Of a stretch of DNA of 64,000 nucleotides, positions 37,913-45,295 are shown in pieces. A program made the position numbers and the translations under genes. The DNA is from CAYYJS01 sp964472315 (lineage in GTDB: Bacteria > Verrucomicrobiota > Kiritimatiellia > UBA8416): NCBI GenBank assembly GCA_964472315.1, contig CAYYJS010000008.1:20878-84877 (forward strand), written 5' to 3'. The notes under the pieces are model-generated. The model saw nothing but the letters and a program-made list of their open reading frames with translations. It was not told the origin of the DNA and made no database searches. Numbering within the stretch: position 1 is the stretch's first letter; each line of letters starts with the position of its first letter.

Positions 37913-39271
37913 TCACTCTTCTTTGTCGGGATCGATCTCGCGCAAGGCGCGCCGCGTGCGGATGTCCTGGCGGGGGATGGTTTTCATGATCCCCGGCATC
38001 AGTTCGAGCCGCACATTGCCGGTGGCGTCGATTTCGATGAGCACACCCCGGTAGACTTCGCTCGTCGTGATCACTTCGCAATTCGGGATAAAGCGGCGTG
38101 CGAGACGGAAGTGCTTGACGATGGTCTGGTCGCGGAGGATGTCGACGTTCTCGGCGACCTCGTGAAAGCCGGGCTTGGTCAGACGCACCTCGCGCGTGCC
38201 GCTCGGGATGGTATCGATTCGGAGCGCTTCGGACGAAACCCGGTCGGTTTGTCCTTCCTTGATGGGGGTGGCGCCGGACTCCTTGCCGTCGATGAAAACC
38301 TTGACGTCGGCGGGTTCCGTCGTGATTTCGATGGCACCCGAGTTGGACTGGAGGCGGAACTCCTCCACGACGCTGGATGCCCGTCCGATCGCGACCGTGC
38401 GAAGCAGGAGGTCGTGCGCCGGCAACTCGGCACGGACGCGGTACTCGCCGGGCAGCAGACCGTCCAGTCGCACCGGCGCGTCCCCGCGAAACTGGTTATC
38501 CACGTAGATCCGGGCGCCGGCGGGAATGCTGACGATCTGGAGCGACGAGGGAATGGGTTTGAGGGTGGCGGTGATCGTCTGGTTCTCGCCCGCGGCCAGC
38601 CGGAGGGTATCGCGATAGGGCTCGAACCCGTTGAGTTCGAGTTGGATGGTCGACTCCCCGGTCGGGAGACGGTCGATGTCGACGGGGGTGGTGCCGCGCA
38701 TCACGCCATTGACCTGCAACGCGGCGCCTGCGGGGTCCGACTCGACACGAAGCACCGCGAAATCCGGCGTCAGTTGGTGAATCTCGTGCCGCGGTGTGGC
38801 GTCGAGGATCGGCAGTTCCACTTCCTTCGCGATGTAACCGGGCTTGCCGAGCCGCATCCGGTGCTGCCCGATGGCGAGGTCGGTGACGAGCAGGGGCGTC
38901 TGGCCGCGATCGACCCCGTCGACTTGCACGTCGCTGCCCGTTGGCTCGGAATGGATGATGACCAGCCCGAGGATGGGGTCCAGTCGGAACTCCTCGGCCG
39001 TGCGCGCCCCCGCGGTTAGCGTCACCGTGCGGCGGCTGGTGCGGTGATCGCGCTTGGTCAGTACAAGCAGGTGCTTGCCGGGGGCGGCATCCTGGATCGT
39101 CACCGGTGTCGTGCCGCGCGGACGTCCGTCAAACTCCACGGCTGCTCCATCCGGCTGGGAGGTGATATGTACCTGACACGGCAGGGCGTCGGTTTGAGCG
39201 CGTGCGCTTTGCATGGCTAGACATGCCACCACCAGGGCCAATCCTGTCGAACGTGCAGCTCGTTCCGTCAT
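37913..39271 (-). CDS. Secreted PEGA-repeat protein
   Basis: 452 aa from the ATG at 39271, which shares one base with the FHA stop (TAATG); a longer frame runs into the FHA gene. A signal peptide (MTERAARSTGLALVVACLAMQSARAQ) is followed by about five PEGA repeats of some 70 residues, e.g. ITSQPDGAAVEFDGRPRGTTP, IHSEPTGSDVQVDGVDRGQTP, VSIPAGARIYVDNQFRGDAP. PEGA domains are beta-rich surface or periplasmic modules without known catalysis. A short C-terminal region (CEVITTSEVYRGVLIEIDATGNVRLEL...) looks Sm-like. The FHA pairing suggests signalling across the envelope, which is inference. Confidence 0.88.
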   Translation of the reverse strand: MTERAARSTGLALVVACLAMQSARAQTDALPCQVHITSQPDGAAVEFDGRPRGTTPVTIQDAAPGKHLLVLTKRDHRTSRRTVTLTAGARTAEEFRLDPILGLVIIHSEPTGSDVQVDGVDRGQTPLLVTDLAIGQHRMRLGKPGYIAKEVELPILDATPRHEIHQLTPDFAVLRVESDPAGAALQVNGVMRGTTPVDIDRLPTGESTIQLELNGFEPYRDTLRLAAGENQTITATLKPIPSSLQIVSIPAGARIYVDNQFRGDAPVRLDGLLPGEYRVRAELPAHDLLLRTVAIGRASSVVEEFRLQSNSGAIEITTEPADVKVFIDGKESGATPIKEGQTDRVSSEALRIDTIPSGTREVRLTKPGFHEVAENVDILRDQTIVKHFRLARRFIPNCEVITTSEVYRGVLIEIDATGNVRLELMPGIMKTIPRQDIRTRRALREIDPDKEE

Positions 39272-40548
39272 TATCGCGGCTCCAGTCGTGCCTGTACTTC
39301 GAGCAATTTCGAGCGTGCCTTCTTGTTGCGATCGTCGGCCCGGTCGGGGATGAGCTCGCAGAGAACACGCAATTCTGTGGCCGCCGTTTCCCATTCGCTC
39401 AGTTTCATGGCCCGTTCCGCGCGGAAATTCTGATCGTTGTAACGCCGGCCGAGTTCTTCCTCGCAGACCGTGCGTGTGGTATGGATATCGGCGAAGAAAT
39501 CGGGTTTGGGATTGACCGTTTCCAGGTACCAGTCCGCCTCCACGAGGGCGGCGATCGCTTTGGCCAGATTGCCGTATTCGACCTGGCGTTCGTCATACAG
39601 CTTCTTGCCGAGAAGGTAGGCTTCCTCCGCCATGCCCGTCAGTTTCTCCGCCGAGAACTGAATCGCCCAGAGGCCGAGCTCGACCTTGCCGAATTCCTCC
39701 AAGCGTTCGCGGACCGTCTTGAATGCGTCCGGCTCCATGCGGTTCACGACCAGCGAGCGGTGGGTATCCCTGCCGATGGTGACGGAGAGGTCGAACCGCT
39801 CCAGCGCACCCGGCAGGACGCCGCGGTAGTGCTCGTCGAGATCGAAAAACGTCGATTCCCGGACAGCGCGGGCCAGACCGTCGAGCAGTTTCTTCTCGAC
39901 CGGCTTCTCCTTGCGTACGCTTCGTTTGTTCTCCAAGTCATCGATCTGGATGGCCAGTTTGCCGTCCGGCGTGATCTGGAGCCGGTAGCTGAAGATGTTC
40001 CGCGGGGTGGCTTCGACTTTCTCGTAGTCCACGGCGAGCGTGAGGTCGGCGATCGGGGCCGCCGCGGGAGGCGGGGCGGGGCGGGGCCGGCTATGAGCGT
40101 GCCGGATGCCCCAGATGGCCGTGGTGGCGACGGCAGCCAGGCCGGCCGTGAGCAACAGCGGGCCGACACCCAGCCGTCGCCGACGGGCGACGGGCGAGTC
40201 GGAGGGTCTGAGGCCAAGGTCGACGAGCGGCGACGCCGGTTCTCCGCGTTCGTCGTCCAGAACGCGCATGACCGTCTGCCCGACCGTGATTTCGCTGTTC
40301 TTCTGAAGCGGCGTTTCGGCGATCGAAATGCCGTCGACGAGCGTCTCGTTGGCGCTGCCGAGATCGGCAATCCAGAGCCCGTCGCCTGTCTTGAAGAAGA
40401 TGCGGCAGTGGTGTCTTGAAAGCAGGGGATCGGCAACGACGATATCGTTCGCCGACGATCGTCCGAGGCGGGCGCCGTCGGGTGGGATGGTGAGTAGTCT
40501 CCCAGCCTCCTCTCCCTTCTCGATCACCAGATGGACGCGTGTACTCAT
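39271..40548 (-). CDS. FHA domain transmembrane protein
   Basis: 425 aa. The N-terminal FHA domain (about 1-95) has the phosphothreonine-binding residues GRSSANDIVV, LSRHHC and DLGSANETLVDG. A single transmembrane helix (about 128-147, LLLTAGLAAVATTAIWGI) follows an Arg-rich stop-transfer stretch, then a Pro-rich linker and a periplasmic region of about 260 residues with no recognised domain. The FHA end should be cytoplasmic and read a Ser/Thr kinase; no kinase is in the window. It is translationally coupled to the PEGA gene. Confidence 0.9.
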   Translation of the reverse strand: MSTRVHLVIEKGEEAGRLLTIPPDGARLGRSSANDIVVADPLLSRHHCRIFFKTGDGLWIADLGSANETLVDGISIAETPLQKNSEITVGQTVMRVLDDERGEPASPLVDLGLRPSDSPVARRRRLGVGPLLLTAGLAAVATTAIWGIRHAHSRPRPAPPPAAAPIADLTLAVDYEKVEATPRNIFSYRLQITPDGKLAIQIDDLENKRSVRKEKPVEKKLLDGLARAVRESTFFDLDEHYRGVLPGALERFDLSVTIGRDTHRSLVVNRMEPDAFKTVRERLEEFGKVELGLWAIQFSAEKLTGMAEEAYLLGKKLYDERQVEYGNLAKAIAALVEADWYLETVNPKPDFFADIHTTRTVCEEELGRRYNDQNFRAERAMKLSEWETAATELRVLCELIPDRADDRNKKARSKLLEVQARLEPR

Positions 40549-40574
40549 GATTTGGTTACGGAAATATGAGTGGG

Positions 40575-40603
40575 ATAGTAGCAGACGCGCGAACCCGCGG
40601 CAA
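40575..40603 (-). promoter_or_regulatory. Candidate sigma-70 promoter for FHA-PEGA genes
   Basis: On the minus strand TTGCCG (40603-40598), 17 bases, TACTAT (40580-40575), 27 bases upstream of the FHA start codon. Each hexamer matches consensus at four positions. Confidence 0.4.
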
Positions 40604-40617
40604 GAGGGCCGATCGGT

Positions 40618-42168
40618 TTAACGGTACCGCTTCCGATCGATACCGAGGTGCTTGATCCGGTAGTTCAGGATGCGTTGGGTCGTGTGCAAGTGGCGCGCGG
40701 CCGCCGCCCCGTTGCCGCGATGCCGTTTCAGCGCGTCGATGATCAACTCCTGTTCGTAGGTGTTAACCATGTCGCGCAGGCTGGCGCCTTCCTCCGGCAG
40801 GATCGCGGTTCGTGTGTTCTCGCTGGTTTGCAGCGATGGCGGCAGACTGTAGCCATGGATGACGGAATCGGTACTGGTCAGAACCGAACGCTCGATGCAG
40901 TTCTCGAGTTCACGCACGTTGCCCGGCCAGTGATAGACCATCATCATGTTGATGGCGGCCGTCGATATCCGCTTGATCTGTTTGCCGTACATGTCGTTGT
41001 ACTTCTGCACGAAATGGTCGGCCAGCAGCATGATATCGCTCCGGCGTTCCCGCAACGGCGGCAGCAGGATGGGGAACACGTTCAGGCGGTAATACAGATC
41101 CTCGCGGAAGCGGCCCCGGGTCATCGCTTCCTCCAGGTTCACGCTTGTCGCCGCGATGACGCGGACGTTGACCTGGATCGTGCGCGCGCCGCCGACACGC
41201 TCGAAGTTGCGCTCCTGCAGCACCCGGAGCAACCGAACCTGCACGGCCGGCGCGATATCGCCGATCTCGTCCAGGAAGAGCGTGCCGCCGTTGGCCAGCT
41301 CGAAGCGGCCTTGACGCTGCTGCATGGCCCCCGTAAAGGCGCCTTTCTCGTGACCGAAAAGCTCGCTTTCGATCAGGTTCTCCGGCAGTGCCGCGCAGTT
41401 GACCGAGATGAAGGCGTTGCCGCGGCGCGGACTGCTGAAGTGAATGGCCCGCGCCACCAACTCCTTGCCGGTGCCGGATTCCCCGCGGATCAGCACCGTC
41501 GCCGAACTCTCCGCCACCTGCGCCATCTGATCGTAGACCTGCCGGATGCTGCTGCAGTTGCCCACGATATTCGAGGGCCGGTAGCGGTTGTCCAACTGCT
41601 CGCGCAATTGCCGGTTTTCCGCGAGCAGACTCTCGCGTTCATCGATTTCCTCACGCATCCGCGAGACCATCTCCGCGAGCAGGTCGGCCACAAGCTGGAG
41701 GAAGCGCAGGTCCTGCCGCAACTCGCTGTCCGCGGCGGGCGGGCGATCGATGCTGATCGTGCCGATGACCGTGCTGCGGTGCACGATGGGAACGCAGATG
41801 AACGCCAGTTTCCGCTCGCGGCGGCTGCGGGTGCGATCGAGAAACTGCGGATCCTGCGAGACGTCCGGAATCATCGCCGGCTTCCCCGTCTGAGCCACGG
41901 TCCCCGTGACGCCTTCCCCGAGGCGATACCGACCGCGACGGTGTTCGCTCTCGGAGAGCCCGCGCGAGGCTTGGATGGCGAACACATCGGAGTCCGGATG
42001 GCGCAGCGTCAAGGTGCCCCGTGACAGACCCATCTGGTTGTCCATGATGTCGAGTACTTCGTCGAACAACGCACGGATATCGTGCTGATGGGTCATCGCC
42101 TGCGAAATGCGGTAAAGAACCTGCAACTCCTGCTGGGCACGGGGTTCCGGCCTTGGTTCGTCAGACAT
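40618..42168 (-). CDS. NifA-like sigma-54-dependent transcriptional activator (GAF-AAA-Fis)
   Basis: 516 aa from the ATG at 42168 (MSDEPRPEPRAQQELQVLYR). An N-terminal GAF sensor domain (about 20-175) is followed by a linker helix and the AAA+ domain: Walker A GESGTGKE, the sigma-54-contact loop GAFTGA, Walker B GGTLFLDEIGD and FREDLYYRLNVFPI. A C-terminal Fis-type helix-turn-helix (GNGAAAARHLHTTQRILNYRIKHLGIDRKRYR) is of NifA type. There is no receiver domain, so it is not a direct target of the histidine kinase at 46763. It is transcribed away from a porin gene that has a -24/-12 promoter, its most obvious local target. No nif genes are present. Confidence 0.95.
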   Translation of the reverse strand: MSDEPRPEPRAQQELQVLYRISQAMTHQHDIRALFDEVLDIMDNQMGLSRGTLTLRHPDSDVFAIQASRGLSESEHRRGRYRLGEGVTGTVAQTGKPAMIPDVSQDPQFLDRTRSRRERKLAFICVPIVHRSTVIGTISIDRPPAADSELRQDLRFLQLVADLLAEMVSRMREEIDERESLLAENRQLREQLDNRYRPSNIVGNCSSIRQVYDQMAQVAESSATVLIRGESGTGKELVARAIHFSSPRRGNAFISVNCAALPENLIESELFGHEKGAFTGAMQQRQGRFELANGGTLFLDEIGDIAPAVQVRLLRVLQERNFERVGGARTIQVNVRVIAATSVNLEEAMTRGRFREDLYYRLNVFPILLPPLRERRSDIMLLADHFVQKYNDMYGKQIKRISTAAINMMMVYHWPGNVRELENCIERSVLTSTDSVIHGYSLPPSLQTSENTRTAILPEEGASLRDMVNTYEQELIIDALKRHRGNGAAAARHLHTTQRILNYRIKHLGIDRKRYR

Positions 42169-42442
42169 GGACGTAATCCCTCGCTTTCTGAAAACACATT
42201 TGTGCATTTCATTCATGACGTCAACAATTATGTCGCGTACTATGTCGTAGAAGGTGCTGCGTAGATCGTCCACATTCGCAAAAATACGCTCGTAAGCAGC
42301 TATGGATAAGCTATTTGCACGACATGTGGCTCGGACTTGATGGGTTTGGCACGCCTGCTGCGCAGAGTCCCGTGAAGAACGTACCGGACTAAGCCAGGTG
42401 CGGATTGTTGCCGAAAGGATGGAGTGGAAAGGGAGGATCGCG
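42169..42442. promoter_or_regulatory. Divergent control region between the sigma-54 activator and the porin gene
   Basis: 274 bases. TATGTCG occurs twice as a direct repeat 12 bases apart (42229-42235, 42241-42247). CACA-TT-TGTG forms a small dyad at 42195-42204. CACGACATGT at 42318-42327 reappears inverted at 1095-1104 beside the other sigma-54 promoter. The -24/-12 element at 42347 lies at the porin side. Canonical NifA sites (TGT-N10-ACA) were not found, so the activator-binding site is unassigned. Confidence 0.5.
42347..42361 (+). promoter_or_regulatory. Sigma-54 (-24/-12) promoter of the porin gene
   Basis: TGGCAC (42347-42352), five bases, CTGC (42358-42361): same form and same single mismatch as the promoter at 1108. 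Transcription would start near 42372, about 70 bases ahead of the ATG at 42443. The divergently encoded sigma-54 activator supports it. Confidence 0.75.
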
Positions 42443-43141
42443 ATGAAACGGACGATGGCAGGCATGATGATGGCGGGCATGGTGATGGCAGGCGGGCAGT
42501 CTATGGCGGAGGGTAGTGCGGGGGTGGATGTGGCGACTGCGTACGTGTTTCGCGGCGCGACGTTCAACGATGGGTTGGTGGTGCAGCCCGGTGCGAAGGT
42601 GGTCAACCATGGGGTGACTCTGGGCGCGTGGGGCAATCTGGATATCGACGACTACCAGGGCGCCGTCGCGGACAACCAGTTCTCGGAGGTCGACCTCTAC
42701 GGCAGCTATGCGCTTCCGATCGATGCCGTCGCGCTGAGCGTGGGCTACACGGAGTACACGTACCCTGGCGCCGAGGGCGAGGCCGACCGTGAGGTGTCGG
42801 TCAGCCTGGGGTTCAGCGTGCCGACCGCGCCGTCGCTGGCGCTGTATTACGGGGTTGACGGCGGTATCGACAAGGCGCTGTACGTCGAAGGCGCGCTAAG
42901 TCATTCCCTGGCGTTGGCCGGCGGGGTTTCGCTCACCCTCGGGGCCGCGGTTGGCTATGTCGAACCGGACGAGGGCGAAGGTGGCTTTTCGCACTACACC
43001 GCGTCCGCCGGACTCGGCTACGCATGCCTCAGCGCGAAGCTCATGTATGTGGGCCAGCTCGATGAGGACGTGCTGCCGGATGGCGTCGGCGCGTACGATG
43101 TAGACGTGCTCGCCGTGTTCGGTCTCTCGGGCGGGTTCTGA
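42443..43141 (+). CDS. TorF-type putative outer-membrane porin
   Basis: 232 aa from the ATG at 42443, preceded by GGGAGG. Signal peptide (MKRTMAGMMMAGMVMAGGQSMAEG), then alternating amphipathic strands. GVDVATAYVFRGATFND...VQPGAKV matches the start of the TorF/Gcw_chp porin family, and TEYTYPG is also typical. The protein ends DVDVLAVFGLSGGF with an aromatic last residue, as in outer-membrane beta-barrels. A sigma-54 promoter and adjacent activator suggest expression under nutrient (perhaps nitrogen) control; the solute is unknown. Confidence 0.85.
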   Translation: MKRTMAGMMMAGMVMAGGQSMAEGSAGVDVATAYVFRGATFNDGLVVQPGAKVVNHGVTLGAWGNLDIDDYQGAVADNQFSEVDLYGSYALPIDAVALSVGYTEYTYPGAEGEADREVSVSLGFSVPTAPSLALYYGVDGGIDKALYVEGALSHSLALAGGVSLTLGAAVGYVEPDEGEGGFSHYTASAGLGYACLSAKLMYVGQLDEDVLPDGVGAYDVDVLAVFGLSGGF

Positions 43142-43147
43142 CGGCGG

Positions 43148-43189
43148 ACTGGGTATCCCCTTTGCTCTGGAGTGAAGGGGCCACCCAGT
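43148..43189 (+). terminator. Strong stem-loop after the porin gene
   Basis: ACTGGGT (43148-43154) pairs with ACCCAGT (43183-43189) and CCCCTT (43157-43162) with AAGGGG (43175-43180), around a 12-base loop with one symmetric 2-base mismatch. It begins seven bases past the stop. No U-run follows directly, so it may act as a terminator, attenuator or mRNA 3' stabiliser. Confidence 0.6.
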
Positions 43190-43280
43190 TGACGTCGATA
43201 CCCTTTTGCTTGCATTCGGCACGGCAATGCTGAGAGAGTTCGGCTGGTTCATTAAAACCATTGTCAAGGAGCGATACGCG

Positions 43281-44033
43281 ATGAGTGAGGATAAGCCCGG
43301 ATACGATGATACTCCGTTGATCCCAGGCAGCGTCTACCGAGTCCACGACAAGAACCGGCCTCAGCCGCGCGTGGTCACGCCGGGCACGGAAAGCTGCCAG
43401 GCGGCCGCCGGGCAGGCCCCGTCCGACGCCGTCGTCCTGTTCGACGGCAAGGATCTCTCCGGGTGGGTCACCGCCCGTGACGGCAGTCCCGCGGCCTGGA
43501 CGGTTGCCAACGGTTACGTCGAGGTCGTTCCGAAGACCGGCGACATTCAGACCAGGGTGCAGTTCGGCGATTGCCAGCTTCACGTGGAGTGGGCCGAGCC
43601 TGAGGCGATCAAAGGCGAGAGTCAGGGGCGCGGCAACAGCGGCGTGTTCCTGCAGGGGATTTACGAGATCCAGGTGCTCGACTGCTACCGGAACCCGACT
43701 TATCCCGACGGTACGACGGGTGGGCTCTACGGGCAGTTTCCTCCGCTTGTGAACGCCTGCCGCAAGCCAGGCGAGTGGCAGAGCTACGACATCGTCTGGG
43801 AAGGGCCGCGCTTCGAAGGCAGCCAACTGATCCGTCCGGCGCACGTGACGGTTCTGCAGAATGGCGTGCTGCTCCACCATCGGAAGATGCTGCTGGGACC
43901 GACCACGCACCGTACGAGCGAGCCGTATAAAGCCCATCCGCACGTGGGTCCTCTCAAGTTGCAGGATCACGGCGACCTTGTCCGGTTCCGTAATATCTGG
44001 TACCGGCCGCTGACGTCTTACGACGCCGTCTGA
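43281..44033 (+). CDS. DUF1080 / 3-keto-disaccharide hydrolase-family protein
   Basis: 250 aa from the ATG at 43281 with AGGAG ten bases upstream. The concanavalin-like DUF1080 domain is clear: VVLFDGKDLSGWVTARDG, WTVANGYVEVV, FGDCQLHVEW, GRGNSGVFLQGIYEIQVLD, LYGQFPPLVNACRKPGEWQSYDI and VTVLQNGVLLHH. The family includes enzymes that cleave 3-keto-glycosides. There is no signal peptide from this start, unusual for a PVC DUF1080 protein. The next gene, 17 bases on, is a Gfo/Idh/MocA oxidoreductase, the family that makes 3-keto sugars, so the two may act in sequence on a glycoside. Substrate unknown. Confidence 0.88.
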   Translation: MSEDKPGYDDTPLIPGSVYRVHDKNRPQPRVVTPGTESCQAAAGQAPSDAVVLFDGKDLSGWVTARDGSPAAWTVANGYVEVVPKTGDIQTRVQFGDCQLHVEWAEPEAIKGESQGRGNSGVFLQGIYEIQVLDCYRNPTYPDGTTGGLYGQFPPLVNACRKPGEWQSYDIVWEGPRFEGSQLIRPAHVTVLQNGVLLHHRKMLLGPTTHRTSEPYKAHPHVGPLKLQDHGDLVRFRNIWYRPLTSYDAV

Positions 44034-44050
44034 GACCGCCGCAAGAACCT

Positions 44051-45295
44051 ATGAGCGTACACATCCTGCAGGTTGGTCTGGGCAGCTATGGCGCCTTTCT
44101 TCTCGATCGGCTCATGGCGCCCCCGCCCGGCACCGATGTCAAGGTCGTCGGCATCGTGGACCCCGCGCCGTGCGATCAGGACGGTATCCTGACGCGTGCG
44201 CGCGCTGCCGGCACACCGGTCTACCCGACCATCGAGGCCTTCCTCGATGGCGGGCAGGCCGACCTCGCCGTGGTGGCGTCACCCATTCACCTGCATTGCT
44301 CGCAGGTCGAAGCGTGCACGGCTCGCGGCATGAACGTGATGTGCGAGAAGCCCCTGGCGTCGACCATCCAGGAGGGGCTGCGGATGAGCGACGCCCAGCG
44401 GCGTTCCGGACGGTTCGTCGATATCGGCTACCAGTGGTCGCACGCCACGGCCATCCAGAACCTCAAGGGCGACATCCTGGCGGGCGCCTTCGGGAAGCCG
44501 CTGCGGTTGCGGACGATCTGTCTGTGGCCGCGTATGGCCACCTACTATACGCGGAACGATTGGAGCGGACGCCTGCGCGATGCCTCGGGGCGATGGGTGC
44601 TTGACAGCCCCGTGACGAATGCGACGGCGCATTTCCTGCACAATTGTTTCTACGTGCTGGGAGGCACGCGCGAATCGTCTTTGCGGCCGGACTCGTTGCA
44701 GGCTGAAATCTACCGTGCCAATTCCATTTCCAGCTACGATACGGGAGCGCTCCGGTGCCGCACCACCGACGGCATCGAGATTCTGTTCTATGCCTCGCAT
44801 GCCACCGACCGGGCCATCGGGCCGATTTTTCACTATGCCTTCGAAAAGGCCGACGTGCATTTCCGTCCTGACCAGTGCCCCGTCGCGATCGAGGCCGTCT
44901 TTCATGACGGACGCCGCGTCTCGTACGGAAACCCCGACATCGACGATGCCCGCAAGCTGTGGGAAAGTGTACGCTGTACCATCGATGGCGGTCTGCCGCC
45001 ATGTCCGGTCAACGCCGCGCTGCCGCATCTTGTCTGCGCCAACGCCGCCTATGATTCGTTCGGTGCTATCGTCGAGTTTCCGCGTGAAAGCGTGCACACG
45101 CGCGCCTGGGCGGATCAGCGGTCGAAGGGCACGGTGACGTATGCGGAAGGGCTTTGCGAGGCCTTCCTCCAGTGTTACGAAGCCGGATGCCTTCCATCCG
45201 AATTGGGCTCGCTGGCGTGGGCGCGCGCGGGACGCGAGATGCCGCTGGCCGGCTATGCCTGGTATCCGGGCGGGAGCCCGCCCGACCGGAGTTGA
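44051..45295 (+). CDS. Gfo/Idh/MocA family oxidoreductase
   Basis: 414 aa. The N-terminal Rossmann fold starts VHILQVGLGSYGAFLLDRL; the family motif is NVMCEKPLAST, followed by the alpha/beta C-terminal domain. These NAD(P)-dependent enzymes oxidise or reduce sugar hydroxyls, often at C3. It has no Tat signal, so it is cytoplasmic, matching the upstream DUF1080 protein. The 3' end overlaps uvrC on the other strand by 43 bases. Confidence 0.92.
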   Translation: MSVHILQVGLGSYGAFLLDRLMAPPPGTDVKVVGIVDPAPCDQDGILTRARAAGTPVYPTIEAFLDGGQADLAVVASPIHLHCSQVEACTARGMNVMCEKPLASTIQEGLRMSDAQRRSGRFVDIGYQWSHATAIQNLKGDILAGAFGKPLRLRTICLWPRMATYYTRNDWSGRLRDASGRWVLDSPVTNATAHFLHNCFYVLGGTRESSLRPDSLQAEIYRANSISSYDTGALRCRTTDGIEILFYASHATDRAIGPIFHYAFEKADVHFRPDQCPVAIEAVFHDGRRVSYGNPDIDDARKLWESVRCTIDGGLPPCPVNAALPHLVCANAAYDSFGAIVEFPRESVHTRAWADQRSKGTVTYAEGLCEAFLQCYEAGCLPSELGSLAWARAGREMPLAGYAWYPGGSPPDRS

